Shown: positions 1 to 8,063, numbered from the stretch's first letter. The stretch is 64,000 nucleotides of DNA from Lachnospiraceae bacterium P6B14 (GCA_000687695.1 JHWZ01000002.1:186001-250000); one strand, 5' to 3'. Notes: generated from the sequence alone by a model not told the origin. A program made the numbers and translations.

Positions 1-101
1 TACGAACATCTGTCGAGATTTCAGAATGATTTGATTGATTGAAAAATGAACTGACGAGTGTCTTTTTTCGTTGTAGTCGTTTTATATCCGACTAGGAAAT
101 C
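1..101. other. Left-edge sequence, possible gene end
   Basis: Reading frame 1 is open from base 1 to a TGA at 40-42 (YEHLSRFQNDLID) and could be the last 13 codons of a gene entering from the left. It is too short to identify. Nothing else is visible before the promoter at 102. Confidence 0.25.
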
Positions 102-130
102 TTTACTTTTTGAGCAAAATGAGTTATAAT
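102..130 (+). promoter_or_regulatory. Sigma-A-type promoter with AAATCTTTACTTTTT motif
   Basis: The -35 is TTTACT (102-107) and the -10 is TATAAT (125-130) with a 17 bp spacer. The -35 lies in AAATCTTTACTTTTT (97-111), identical to the -35 region of the HTH-Fic gene promoter at 11009-11023. It would drive the XRE remnant at 175 and perhaps the HD gene at 391. Confidence 0.65.
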
Positions 131-174
131 AACGCAGATAATACGAAGCAGAATACAATTGCTTGGATGGAAGA

Positions 175-291
175 ATGATCAGCTATCGAGATTTAAGAGT
201 GATGCTTGGAAGGATGGGTATTACGCTGCGTTTCCGAGGAGGTAAGAATCGTATGAATCTGAAGTTGTATATGTTTTCGGAGTGTCCGTAA
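175..291 (+). pseudogene. Remnant of an XRE-family regulator gene
   Basis: A 38-codon frame begins MISYRDLRVMLGRMGIT and soon loses any recognisable fold. The start resembles the N-terminus of the HTH-Fic protein encoded at 11069 (MISYEGLENALKEKGIGKT) and of small XRE regulators in general. The promoter upstream has the same motif as that gene's promoter. I infer a truncated or frameshifted XRE gene of which only the N-terminal codons survive. Bases 292-390 downstream show no gene, only the ribosome site for the next one. Confidence 0.45.
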
Positions 292-390
292 ACAGATGCA
301 GAAACCTGATCGGGGCCACTGCGCCGTGCCAGTATCTGAGGTACTGAAGGATAAAGAGAGTGGATATCAAGATTTGAGAGGAGAAAGACA

Positions 391-978
391 ATGGAATTAA
401 CACTGGAAAGAGCAAAAGAACTGAACGCGACGATGGTTCAGGATGAGAGCCTTATCATTCATGCGACGAATGTGATGGCAGCGATGGAAGCCATGGCAAA
501 GCACTTCGGAGAGGATCCAGAGCACTGGAAAGCTGTTGGCTTTTTGCACGATTATGATTATGAGAAGTATCCGGATGAACATCTGCAGCATACGGAGAAG
601 GAACTTCTTGCCGAGGGCGTGCCTGAGGAGGATGTTCGGGCAATCATGAGTCATGGATATGGGATCTGTACGGATGTGAAGCCTGAAACGAACCTTGAGA
701 AGAGTCTGTATACGGTAGATGAGCTGACTGGGATCATACAGGCCTGTGCCAGGATGCGCCCGAATGGTATCACGGATTTGAAGATATCGAGTTTTATGAA
801 GAAGTATAAGTCCAAAGGATTCGCAGCTAAGTGTGACAGAGGACTTATCGAAAGGGGTTGCGAGATGCTTGGTATGGATGTCAGGGAGGTTGCCGAGATC
901 TGTATCGAGGGTATGAAACCGTATGCGGCTGAAATCGGATTGCTTGGAGAGGGAAAACATGGAAGAAAAGACAATTAA
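391..978 (+). CDS. HD-domain hydrolase
   Basis: A 195-residue cytosolic protein with the layout of small HD-superfamily metal-dependent phosphohydrolases. It has a histidine near residue 24, the HD pair in [12 protein letters not shown] at about residues 50-60, a further histidine in DEHLQHTE and a histidine in IMSHGYG. HD proteins of this size are usually annotated as hydrolases without a known substrate, and the sequence gives no better clue. The start is the ATG after AGGAGAAAG. The 3' end overlaps the next gene by 20 bases, so the two are probably translationally coupled. Confidence 0.85.
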   Translation: MELTLERAKELNATMVQDESLIIHATNVMAAMEAMAKHFGEDPEHWKAVGFLHDYDYEKYPDEHLQHTEKELLAEGVPEEDVRAIMSHGYGICTDVKPETNLEKSLYTVDELTGIIQACARMRPNGITDLKISSFMKKYKSKGFAAKCDRGLIERGCEMLGMDVREVAEICIEGMKPYAAEIGLLGEGKHGRKDN

Positions 979-1588
979 GTTTCCGGCTCGTAATGAGCTA
1001 CCCGGGCAGGAGCCAAATATGGACTTGCAGGAACTACTGGATATATTTGCTTCCGGTGATATCGTTGGTGAAGACCCTGCCGTGATACAGACGATGCGCT
1101 ATTACAGTCGGCAGGCACAGAAAATCACGATGAAAATCAATACGGAGTATCATGAGCCTGAGGAGTTGCAAAAAATGTTCTCTGAGCTGATCGGAAAAAA
1201 GGTAAGTGATGATTTTAGTCTGTTTCCGCCATTCTATACGGATTTTGGGAAAAATATCACACTCGGGAAGAATGTATTTATCAATGCCGGATGCAAGTTT
1301 CAGGATCAGGGTGGTATCTTTATTGATGATGGTGCCTTGATAGGTCATGGAGTTGTCCTGGCAACGCTAAATCACGATATGAATCCGGAGATTAGACATG
1401 CACTTCATCCCGCACCAATCCATATAGGAAAAAATGTTTGGATTGGAGCCAATGCTACAGTCACAGCAGGTGTTACGATTGGTGATAATGCGGTGGTTGC
1501 TGCTGGAGCAGTAGTAACCAAGGATGTCCCGGCTGACACAGTTGTCGGTGGAGTGCCGGCAAGGATTATCAAAAAGATTGTAGAATGA
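959..1588 (+). CDS. Hexapeptide-repeat sugar O-acetyltransferase
   Basis: Left-handed beta-helix acyltransferase of the maltose/galactoside O-acetyltransferase (LacA/Maa/NodL) group, 209 residues from the ATG at 959. That start lies inside the previous gene and is preceded by GGAGAGG. The N-terminal helical region (residues 1-75) leads into hexapeptide repeats: [55 protein letters not shown]. The loop [10 protein letters not shown] carries the catalytic-type histidine. It transfers acetyl from acetyl-CoA to a sugar or related acceptor; the true acceptor cannot be told. It is coupled to the HD gene by overlap. Confidence 0.92.
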   Translation: MEEKTIKFPARNELPGQEPNMDLQELLDIFASGDIVGEDPAVIQTMRYYSRQAQKITMKINTEYHEPEELQKMFSELIGKKVSDDFSLFPPFYTDFGKNITLGKNVFINAGCKFQDQGGIFIDDGALIGHGVVLATLNHDMNPEIRHALHPAPIHIGKNVWIGANATVTAGVTIGDNAVVAAGAVVTKDVPADTVVGGVPARIIKKIVE

Positions 1589-1665
1589 CAACCCGGGATT
1601 TGTTGAGCAGATTGTATTTCAGTTTAATGTACGATTACAAATCGGAATTTGGTAGAGGTATTGGT

Positions 1666-2253
1666 ATGAAAGTATTTATTGTATATTGCCATCCTTCAAA
1701 AGATAGTTTTACGAATGATGTATATAAATCTTTTGAACGAGGTTTAAGAGATTCAGGTCATGAGATTATTTTTTCTGATTTATATGAAATGAATTTTAAA
1801 ACGGATATAAGTGAAGAAGAATATTTACGAGAAACCTATTACAGAGCTGATGGAATAAAATCAAAAGATGTCTTGATTGAACAGGAAAAAATACAGAACA
1901 GTGATGCAATTGTGTTTATATATCCTGTATTTTGGACAGAAGCACCCGCAAAGCTTGTGGGTTGGTTTGATCGGATTTGGACAACAGGATTTGCTTATAA
2001 GCCAGATCCTACTATGAAGGTTCTTGAAAAAGCATTATTTATAGTATGTGCAGGAAAAACAATGAAATCTCTCATTGAAACAGGGGAAAAGAGTGCTATG
2101 GAAACAGTAATGTTGGGAGATAGAATTCGTAATAGAGCAAAAGAGAAAGAAATGGTTATTTTTGATAGTATGACGCATTGGAATGAAGAAGCACGAAGTG
2201 AGAATATTGCTCAACATCTTTCCAAGGCGTATGAAATGGGTATAAAATTTTGA
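1666..2253 (+). CDS. Flavodoxin-fold NAD(P)H:quinone oxidoreductase
   Basis: A 195-residue member of the NQO1/MdaB/YwrO-type flavodoxin-like fold. The N-terminal KVFIVYCHPSKDSF is the flavin-phosphate loop, and IVFIYPVFWTEAPAKLVGWFDRIW is split by the usual FMN-contact motif of this family. An in-frame upstream extension to 1585 lacks a ribosome site and would overlap the acetyltransferase, so ATG 1666 is preferred. The gene is clearly more AT-rich than the genes on either side and uses different codons, which suggests separate acquisition. It probably reduces quinones or azo/nitro compounds with NAD(P)H; the substrate is unknown. Confidence 0.85.
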   Translation: MKVFIVYCHPSKDSFTNDVYKSFERGLRDSGHEIIFSDLYEMNFKTDISEEEYLRETYYRADGIKSKDVLIEQEKIQNSDAIVFIYPVFWTEAPAKLVGWFDRIWTTGFAYKPDPTMKVLEKALFIVCAGKTMKSLIETGEKSAMETVMLGDRIRNRAKEKEMVIFDSMTHWNEEARSENIAQHLSKAYEMGIKF

Positions 2254-2376
2254 GACACGAAAAACTTCTAGGTTGTCGTGCCGATGTGATAGCGCGTTAT
2301 CTCGAAAGTAATAGCGCAAATTCCAGTTTGTCGGGCTGAAGTTGGCGTGTTATATTGGAAGATAAATTGCCACGGA

Positions 2377-2410
2377 GGAGACAGAGTTTTAAAAGCTCTG
2401 TCTCCTTTTT
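2377..2410 (+). terminator. Rho-independent terminator
   Basis: A perfect 10 bp stem, GGAGACAGAG (2377-2386) with CTCTGTCTCC (2396-2405), followed by five T. It separates the flavodoxin-fold gene from the ArsR operon. Bases 2254-2376 between gene and hairpin show nothing else. Confidence 0.85.
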
Positions 2411-2421
2411 GAAATAATACA

Positions 2422-2462
2422 TTGACAAATATCTATGTATATGCTATTATCAACACATAGAT
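2422..2462 (+). promoter_or_regulatory. ArsR operon promoter and operator
   Basis: TTGACA (2422-2427) and TATTAT (2445-2450) have a 17 bp spacer. A perfect 8 bp inverted repeat, ATCTATGT (2431-2438) and ACATAGAT (2455-2462), brackets the -10. A further half-site-like ACATCTAT follows at 2465. This is the usual place for an ArsR/SmtB repressor to bind, so autoregulation by the next gene is likely, with metal or metalloid release. Confidence 0.8.
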
Positions 2463-2486
2463 AAACATCTATATAAGGAGGAGATT

Positions 2487-2789
2487 ATGGTCAAATTAGA
2501 CGAAGTGCTGATATGTAAGGCTCTTGGAGATCCCAACAGAATGGAAATAGTTAAGATGCTTTCTGATCAGGAGAAGTGCGGATGCAAGCTTCTTGAAAAG
2601 TTCGATATTACTCAGCCCACTCTTTCTCATCACATGAAGATACTGGTAGATTCGGGACTGGTTAACGACAGAAAAGAAGGCAAGTGGCACTACTATTCAA
2701 TAAACACGGACATCATGAAAGAATTCTGTGGATTTATTAAAACTCTCTGTAATGAAACCACCGGCAAATGCTGTAAGGGGAAAGCATAA
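2487..2789 (+). CDS. ArsR/SmtB-family metalloregulator
   Basis: A 100-residue winged-helix repressor. The helix-turn-helix is around residues 38-58 (ITQPTLSHHMKILVDSGLV) and the wing follows (RKEGKWHYYSI). The CGC at residues 31-33 sits where ArsR carries its CVC arsenite/antimonite site in the alpha-3 region, and extra cysteines lie at residue 10 and in the C-terminal CC pair. The ligand is therefore probably a thiophilic ion such as As(III) or Sb(III), though this is inference. It is the first gene of the operon and its stop overlaps the permease start (TAATG). Confidence 0.92.
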   Translation: MVKLDEVLICKALGDPNRMEIVKMLSDQEKCGCKLLEKFDITQPTLSHHMKILVDSGLVNDRKEGKWHYYSINTDIMKEFCGFIKTLCNETTGKCCKGKA

Positions 2790-3787
2790 TGTGGGACTTT
2801 ATTCAGACACAGATCCTGGGAATGAAGTGGCTGAACATTTTGATCGGGGAACTCCTGTCTGCATTAGGATTGGATATAGATAGCAGGATGGGCTCCAGCA
2901 TACACTTTTTTATCTATGATGTTATAAAGATCACGATCCTTCTTTGTTTGCTGATCTTTGTAATCTCATATATCCAGAGTTTATTTCCACCGGAGCGTAG
3001 CAGGAAGATAATGGGCAGATTTCACGGAATCGGAGCAAATATCGTAGGAGCCTTGCTTGGAACCGTGACACCATTCTGCTCGTGCTCATCCATCCCGATA
3101 TTTATGGGATTTACGAGTGCCGGATTACCGCTTGGAGTAACATTCTCTTTTTTGATCTCATCACCGATGGTGGATCTGGGGAGCCTCGTACTGCTTATGA
3201 GTATCTTTGGCGTACGGATAGCCATCGTTTATGTTGTGATGGGGCTGATGATTGCTGTCGTAGGTGGATCTTTGATCGAGAAATCACATATGGAAGATCA
3301 GATCGCGGATTTTATCAGGAATGCGAACAGTAGTGTTGATATAGAAACTCCGAGCCTCACTGTTAAAGAACGATTGATCTATGCAAAGGACCAGGTAGTA
3401 TCTACAGTAAAAAAGGTATTTCCATACATTCTGATTGGGGTTGCGATCGGTGCAGTAATACATAATTGGATACCGCAGGAATGGATACAAACCGTTCTAG
3501 GAAGCACGAATCCGTTTGGCGTGGTGTTGGCAACAGTGCTTGGGACTCCGATGTATGCAGACATGTTCGGAGTAATTTCCGTAGCAGAAGCTTTATTGGG
3601 TAAAGGTGCATTACTGGGTACTGTATTAAGCTTTATGATGGCAGTTACGACTCTAAGCTTGCCGTCACTTGTGATGCTAAAGAAAGCTATAAAGCCGAAA
3701 CTACTGGCAGTTTTTATAGGAATATGCGTAATCGGGATAATACTGGTGGGATACATTTTTAACATAGCACAACAATTATTAATATAA
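2789..3787 (+). CDS. ArsP/DUF318-type permease
   Basis: A 332-residue integral membrane protein of the PF03773 permease family (UPF0718/ArsP), with about eight hydrophobic segments. The diagnostic motif TPFCSCSSIPIFMG is present at residues 95-108, with C97 and C99 in a membrane helix. ArsP members export trivalent organoarsenicals such as methylarsenite; other members of the family are uncharacterised. The ArsR regulator upstream and a thioredoxin-like gene downstream are the usual partners of this family. Export of an arsenical or another soft metal compound is the best guess. Confidence 0.9.
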   Translation: MWDFIQTQILGMKWLNILIGELLSALGLDIDSRMGSSIHFFIYDVIKITILLCLLIFVISYIQSLFPPERSRKIMGRFHGIGANIVGALLGTVTPFCSCSSIPIFMGFTSAGLPLGVTFSFLISSPMVDLGSLVLLMSIFGVRIAIVYVVMGLMIAVVGGSLIEKSHMEDQIADFIRNANSSVDIETPSLTVKERLIYAKDQVVSTVKKVFPYILIGVAIGAVIHNWIPQEWIQTVLGSTNPFGVVLATVLGTPMYADMFGVISVAEALLGKGALLGTVLSFMMAVTTLSLPSLVMLKKAIKPKLLAVFIGICVIGIILVGYIFNIAQQLLI

Positions 3788-3803
3788 AACGGGAGGTATC
3801 AAG

Positions 3804-4031
3804 ATGAACATTAAAGTATTAGGCGGAGGATGCAAAAGGTGTGAAGCCTTACTGAGTGCAGCTAAAGAAGCCGTGAGGAATAAGGGCATTACGGCCGAAA
3901 TAGAATACATAACTGATATGGCCAGGATCATGGAGACAGGCGTGATGAGCATGCCGGCTCTTATGATCGACGATACAGTTGTCAGCAGCGGCAAAGTGTT
4001 AAAAGCAAAAGAAATAGAAAAACTATTATAA
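3804..4031 (+). CDS. Thioredoxin-fold small protein (redox-active disulfide protein 2 type)
   Basis: A 75-residue thioredoxin-like protein. It begins MNIKVLGGGCKRCEAL, with a CxxC active site at residues 10-13, and contains the cis-proline motif MSMPALMIDD near residue 50. Small proteins of this type are typically found next to ArsP/DUF318 permeases. A redox or metal-shuttling role for the permease is likely but unproven. It starts 16 bases after the permease with a good GGGAGG site. Confidence 0.9.
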   Translation: MNIKVLGGGCKRCEALLSAAKEAVRNKGITAEIEYITDMARIMETGVMSMPALMIDDTVVSSGKVLKAKEIEKLL

Positions 4032-4050
4032 GAAAGAGGGGACTATAAAG

Positions 4051-4788
4051 ATGAAAGAATTTGATTTTACGGGCAAAGTATTTGTTGTTACAGGAGCGGC
4101 ATCCGGTATCGGAAGAAGTTGTGCCGAACAGCTTCTGGGATCAGGAGCAATGGTAATCGGCATTGATCTGGCAAATGGTGACCTTGCTTGCGACACTTAC
4201 AAGCATTACACAGCAAGTATTACGGACGAAGAAGCTATTAGAAAGATCACTGATGATGTCATATATAATTACGGAAAGATAGACGGACTAGTCAATGCAG
4301 CCGGAATCTGGGGGAACAGTAAGCCGTTCTTTGATACGGAGACTTCTGAATGGGAACGGATCATATCTGTTAACCTCACTGGAACCTATATTGTCTCAAA
4401 GGTCGTGGCCCATGCCATGATACCTAATAAGAGCGGAAAGATCGTTAATATAAGTTGCCTTAGAAGTATAATATTCAGAAATAATATGACTGATTATGCA
4501 GCATCAAAAGGCGCTGTTGTTGCATTGACATCAGCAATGGCTTTAGATCTTGCACCATATAATATCAGAGTAAATGCTGTTGCCCCCGGATTCATATATA
4601 CTGGCATGACAAAAGGATCTTTTGATAACGAGGAGATAAGGAAGCAGTCAGAAACCCTTATACCTGAAGGACGGCTCGGGCAACCTGAAGATATATCCAA
4701 AGTTGTCTTGTTTCTTCTCTCGGATCTTTCAGATTATATAAACGGAACCAATGTATTTGCAGACGGCGGGTACCATATACAAAAGTAA
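4051..4788 (+). CDS. Short-chain dehydrogenase/reductase
   Basis: A 245-residue classical SDR. It has the NAD(P)-binding TGAASGIG motif at residues 13-20, NAAG near residue 87, a catalytic serine in NISC and the YAASK active-site pair (Tyr-x-x-x-Lys). The end, YINGTNVFADGG, is typical of the FabG-like group. An acidic residue after the second strand (GIDLANGD) favours NAD over NADP. It lies 19 bases behind the thioredoxin gene and so appears to be the last gene of the ArsR operon, an unusual companion. The substrate is unknown. Confidence 0.9.
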   Translation: MKEFDFTGKVFVVTGAASGIGRSCAEQLLGSGAMVIGIDLANGDLACDTYKHYTASITDEEAIRKITDDVIYNYGKIDGLVNAAGIWGNSKPFFDTETSEWERIISVNLTGTYIVSKVVAHAMIPNKSGKIVNISCLRSIIFRNNMTDYAASKGAVVALTSAMALDLAPYNIRVNAVAPGFIYTGMTKGSFDNEEIRKQSETLIPEGRLGQPEDISKVVLFLLSDLSDYINGTNVFADGGYHIQK

Positions 4789-5172
4789 CTTATAATTCAC
4801 ATAAGCAGTAAAGAGGAATATGTTTTATGGTGTTTAGAGTTGAAGAGCATTCTGATACAGAAATTATTAAGGGTTTATTTGTTGAGTATGTACTGTGAGT
4901 GATCAAAGGTATATAAAATATTTCTGCCTGTCAGAGCGACAAATTCCAGTTTGTAGAAGTGGAGGTGCCCTGTCGGGTATATCATGTATGGGGATGATGT
5001 AAGGGGATGCGAGTGTGCTGAACTGGCGGATATTTTTTCGGATATGGATTATAAGGAAAAAATGGGCTGGGCTCGTGCAATTCGTGGATTCCATGAACGT
5101 AGACAGAGACATTCTTTTTATAGGGGCTTTCGGTGACATTTGCCGGGAGCCTCGAGTTTTTTTAAATAGTTG
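4789..5172. other. Intergenic region with gene fragments
   Basis: About 380 bases with no intact gene. Two short plus-strand frames look more like coding remnants than chance: 4827-4898 (MVFRVEEHSDTEIIKGLFVEY) and 4984-5136 (50 codons, containing ELADIFSDMDYKEKMGWARA). Neither has a convincing ribosome site or a family I recognise. They may be the two ends of one decayed gene. Confidence 0.3.
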
Positions 5173-5201
5173 TTGTTTGCGGTCATTAGATATGGTAGAA
5201 T
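5173..5201 (+). promoter_or_regulatory. Promoter for secreted protein gene
   Basis: TTGTTT (5173-5178) and TAGAAT (5196-5201) with a 17 bp spacer, about 45 bases upstream of the start at 5250. Confidence 0.55.
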
Positions 5202-5249
5202 GAGCATATAGATGCTGTTTACATGATCTTTTTGAAGGGAGGATCTGCC

Positions 5250-5984
5250 ATGAAGGGGATTTCAAGACGTATTGTAGCTATTATGATGGCCGTGCTGATG
5301 ATTACATCTGCGATTGTCGTCGAGACAAAGGCTGAGGCTGCGGCTAAATTATCAGTACCGAAAAAGGTAACAGTGAAGGAAGGCGTTGCGAAAACAATCA
5401 AGATCACCGCAAAGGGATATACAGTAAAGAAGGTGTCCTGCGAGAGTGAGGCAATGAATGTTAAGATTAAGACTACCAAGAAGGCAATCACCGTCACTGC
5501 GAAAAAAGGTACAGCTGGTCGGTCTGATTATATCGTCACAACAATAAAGGCTAAGAAAGGCAAAAAGACAAAGACCTTCACGTTTGGCACAAATATTACC
5601 ATATCCGGAACAGCAAAACCACAGGTTACCTTGGCGGATTTTGAAGGTACATACCGTAGTTACGATCCAATGACTGGAGAGATTAATCCTAATTCCAGCG
5701 TGAGTAAACTGACTAAATCCGGAGATAGTTATCTTTTGGAGGTTACTCTTTTCGATGCGGATAAAAACATTTCCTTTAGTGTGGGACCATATTCGCTTAC
5801 GGACAGTATGATGTCGTATTCGGACAAAGTCAATGAGTATAATAATCAGCATGAATACAACTTAACTGCAAAGAGTGGTGCAAATAAGATCACGTTTACA
5901 AAAATGGAAGATGGGGGATACTGGCTGGCGATGGAGATCAACGCCGAAGGTAAGACCTGGCTTGAAGGCCAGAAACGAGAATAA
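5250..5984 (+). CDS. Secreted Ig-like-domain protein
   Basis: A 244-residue exported protein. The start ATG at 5250 follows GGGAGG. A signal peptide (basic MKGISRR, hydrophobic IVAIMMAVLMITSAIVV, cleavage near KAEA) is followed by a lysine-rich Ig-like beta domain (residues about 33-120) of the type that recurs in the secreted proteins of this window. The C-terminal 120 residues (ADFEGTYRSYDPMTGEINPN onward) look like a beta-sandwich or lipocalin-like fold with no recognisable catalytic motif. No LPXTG or other anchor is visible. The function is unknown. Confidence 0.75.
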   Translation: MKGISRRIVAIMMAVLMITSAIVVETKAEAAAKLSVPKKVTVKEGVAKTIKITAKGYTVKKVSCESEAMNVKIKTTKKAITVTAKKGTAGRSDYIVTTIKAKKGKKTKTFTFGTNITISGTAKPQVTLADFEGTYRSYDPMTGEINPNSSVSKLTKSGDSYLLEVTLFDADKNISFSVGPYSLTDSMMSYSDKVNEYNNQHEYNLTAKSGANKITFTKMEDGGYWLAMEINAEGKTWLEGQKRE

Positions 5985-6027
5985 GTGCGTTGGCGCCTAT
6001 CCACGAGGAATGGAGAACTTGTCAGAA

Positions 6028-6056
6028 TTGACAAGCACACGCGACTATGATATGAT
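6028..6056 (+). promoter_or_regulatory. Consensus promoter
   Basis: TTGACA (6028-6033) and TATGAT (6051-6056) with a 17 bp spacer. Transcription would start near 6063, just ahead of the hairpin at 6076. Confidence 0.8.
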
Positions 6057-6075
6057 GCATGATAGTGAGGCAAAG

Positions 6076-6109
6076 GCGTCTCGGAGATTACTCCGGGGCG
6101 CTATTTTTA
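6076..6109 (+). terminator. Leader hairpin followed by T-rich run
   Basis: An 11 bp stem (6076-6086 with 6091-6101, including two G-T pairs) with an ATTA loop is followed by TATTTTTAT. It lies between the promoter at 6028-6056 and the ribosome site of the amidotransferase gene. It is either a leaky terminator/attenuator in a short leader or an mRNA 5' stabilising stem. No alternative antiterminator fold was found by eye. Confidence 0.6.
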
Positions 6110-6127
6110 TTGAGGAGGCGAATAGTT

Positions 6128-6838
6128 ATGAAGCCGATTGTTGGTTTGATGCCGCTTTTTGATGATGAAAAGGACAGCTTCTGGATGTTACCGGGATATA
6201 TGAAGATGCTACAGGAATGCGGAGCTTTTCCAATCATGTTGCCGCTGACAGATGATCTGAATGAACTGGAGGAGTGCATCCGTCTATGTGATGGACTTCT
6301 TTTTACCGGCGGTCACGATGTGAATCCCGCTATATACGGAAAAAAGACTGGCAAGAACTGCGGAGAGCCGTGTGAACTTAGGGATAAGATGGAATGTTCC
6401 CTTTTGAAGATGGCTTTTGAAAGGGATATGCCGATTCTCGGGATATGCAGGGGAATTCAGATTATCAACGCTTATCTTGGTGGTGACCTGTATCAGGATT
6501 TACCGACAGAGTTTGAAACAACAGTTGAGCATCATATGAAACCACCTTACGACAGACCGACCCATGAGGTTGAAGTCATGCCTGATACGCTTCTTGCTAA
6601 GATAATAGGCACTGGAAGACATGAAGTGAACAGCTATCACCACCAGGCGATAAGGACACCCTCCGATGCTGTTACAGTCATGGCAGTTTCTGAAGATGGC
6701 CTGATAGAAGCTATATCCGTGAATGAAAAATCATTTACTGTAGGGGTTCAGTGGCATCCTGAGTTTTCGTATCAGAATAATACCGACAGCCAAAAGCTGA
6801 TACATGCGTTTGTGGATGCATTACCAAGCAGATTGTGA
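6128..6838 (+). CDS. Class I glutamine amidotransferase-like gamma-glutamyl hydrolase (peptidase C26, PuuD type)
   Basis: A 236-residue cytosolic enzyme. The nucleophile motif GICRGIQIIN has Cys107, and the WHPEF motif gives His210 and Glu212, completing the triad. FTGGHDVNPAIYG near residue 60 is characteristic of PuuD-like gamma-glutamyl-gamma-aminobutyrate hydrolases, which cleave gamma-glutamyl amides. No other polyamine-degradation gene is nearby, so the physiological substrate is uncertain. The start ATG at 6128 follows GAGGAGG, and the gene stands alone behind its own promoter and leader hairpin. Confidence 0.9.
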   Translation: MKPIVGLMPLFDDEKDSFWMLPGYMKMLQECGAFPIMLPLTDDLNELEECIRLCDGLLFTGGHDVNPAIYGKKTGKNCGEPCELRDKMECSLLKMAFERDMPILGICRGIQIINAYLGGDLYQDLPTEFETTVEHHMKPPYDRPTHEVEVMPDTLLAKIIGTGRHEVNSYHHQAIRTPSDAVTVMAVSEDGLIEAISVNEKSFTVGVQWHPEFSYQNNTDSQKLIHAFVDALPSRL

Positions 6839-7043
6839 ATACGGCGGGATTGCTCAAATCTCTCGTTCCAGTATACTCTCTTTGACAAATAAAGCTTTGT
6901 TAAAGAGAGCGAATAAGAGAAGAGCAGGATACCCAGGGTTGCCGCCAGAAGAGCCAGACAGAGGATTTCTGAGAATTATGTCGTGAATCTCATTGAGGAA
7001 TGGGAAAAAGAACAGGCTGATTAGGCGTTCGTGTATTGAATGA
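6839..7043. other. Intergenic region with decayed coding sequence
   Basis: No intact gene. A plus-strand frame ending at a TAG near 7022 reads ENYVVNLIEEWEKEQAD, which looks like a real C-terminal helix and may be a remnant, but I cannot name its family. Confidence 0.3.
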
Positions 7044-7118
7044 GTACTCCGGCTCGGATCTCTCTTCTGGGAGTATCCGGAGATGCTGGACATGGAGCCG
7101 GATGAATGTAAGAGATAA
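7044..7118 (+). pseudogene. Truncated copy of the small membrane-protein gene found at 13703
   Basis: The frame VLRLGSLFWEYPEMLDMEPD followed by ECKR and TAA matches, almost residue for residue, the C-terminal end VLRLGSLFWEYPDMVGIEVD of the 61-residue protein encoded at 13703-13888. An in-frame TGA lies immediately upstream and the N-terminal part is absent, so this is a remnant. It shows that this small family exists in more than one copy. Bases 7119-7189 hold nothing recognisable. Confidence 0.7.
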
Positions 7119-7189
7119 TAAGATATGTGCGTGTGATTTTGGGCTGAATGTATAACTCTTTAATTAATAGAAATATCTGACACGAAGCA

Positions 7190-7218
7190 TTGAAAATTCA
7201 AGCGTTTTATGGTAAAAT
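7190..7218 (+). promoter_or_regulatory. Promoter ahead of KilA-N pseudogene
   Basis: TTGAAA (7190-7195) and TAAAAT (7213-7218) with a 17 bp spacer. It probably now serves the cupin gene at 7627. Confidence 0.6.
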
Positions 7219-7257
7219 ATATATGAGTATGTTACCGGTAAAAAGGACGTGTGAAAG

Positions 7258-7630
7258 ATGAGTCAGATTGTTGTGAAAGACACACCGATACGTGTAGTTC
7301 AAATCGACGATGAAGATTATATTTGCCTTACGGATATGCTGAAGGCTAAGGATGGGGAGTTCTTTATTACGGATTGGCTACGAAATAGGAACACGTTGGA
7401 GTACATTGGAATATGGGAAAAGATTTATAATGCAGATTTTTATTATGGCGAATTCGCCATAATTAAAGATCAGTCCTGAATTTAAGATTTACATTGTCAA
7501 GGAATTTCAGCGTTTGAAAGAGGAGGAGCAGAAGTTACTTGGATGGACAGTGAAGAGAGAGCTTACAAAGATTAACTATCGAATTCACACTGATGCGATT
7601 AAAAACAATCTTATGGAGGGTGAGCAATGA
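7258..7630 (+). pseudogene. KilA-N domain protein gene with central deletion
   Basis: The N-terminal frame (7258-7479) encodes a KilA-N start: VKDTPIRVVQIDDEDYICLT then DWLRNRNTLEYIGIWEKIYN. After about residue 65 the match is lost. From about 7480 the +1-shifted frame resumes with the family's C-terminal part (SPEFKIYIVKEFQRLKEEEQ, then LGWTVKRELTKINYRIHTDA) to a TGA at 7628-7630. The middle of the domain is missing and the two halves are out of frame, so one deletion between about 7450 and 7480 explains the structure. KilA-N proteins are DNA-binding proteins common in phages and mobile elements. The stop overlaps the start of the cupin gene (ATGA). Confidence 0.85.
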
Positions 7631-7986
7631 TCAGAAAATGTGAAGAAATCGTCGTAAGGGATTCGGAGAATGCAAGAGGCGGAAACGGAACGGTGCATTT
7701 TTATGACTGGATGAAATCGGAGGATGCTGAGGGGCATGGAAGGCTTTTTTCCAAGCTGGTAGTGCCGTCGGGAGCGTCGATTGGAGAACATCAGCACGAT
7801 GGCGAGTTCGAGGTTTTCTATGTGATTGAAGGGAATCCGACTGTAATTGACAATGGCGAAGCGGTTGACTTGAAGCCGGGCGATATGCATCTGTGCCCGA
7901 ACGGGTCCAAACATTCGATTGAGAACCGGACAGATAAGGATGCGACGGTGATTGCGCTGATTATGAACGATCTTGCAGAGGGGTAA
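7627..7986 (+). CDS. Cupin-domain protein
   Basis: A 119-residue single-domain cupin. Motif 1 is GEHQHDGEFEVFYVIEG (metal-binding His, His, Glu) at about residues 57-73, and motif 2 is PGDMHLCPNGSKHSI with the third histidine near residue 97. The fold binds a divalent metal and, in small stand-alone members, often a sugar or organic acid; the ligand is unknown. The ATG overlaps the end of the broken KilA-N gene and the GGAGGG site lies within that remnant. Confidence 0.88.
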   Translation: MIRKCEEIVVRDSENARGGNGTVHFYDWMKSEDAEGHGRLFSKLVVPSGASIGEHQHDGEFEVFYVIEGNPTVIDNGEAVDLKPGDMHLCPNGSKHSIENRTDKDATVIALIMNDLAEG

Positions 7987-8063
7987 GAAGCATGAGTGAA
8001 GACATATTTAATCTGGAGCGGTAAGGACGTTGAAAGAAGCAGGAGATGAAGTGGAGTGAATAA

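Noticed and set aside
2789..3787. Naming the permease arsP outright
   Set aside because: The family motif is present, but export of methylarsenite versus other substrates cannot be told from sequence.
5015..5203. A 62-codon plus-strand frame before the Ig-like secreted protein
   Set aside because: It lacks a ribosome site and runs through a promoter region; another frame (4984-5136) looks more like coding remnant.
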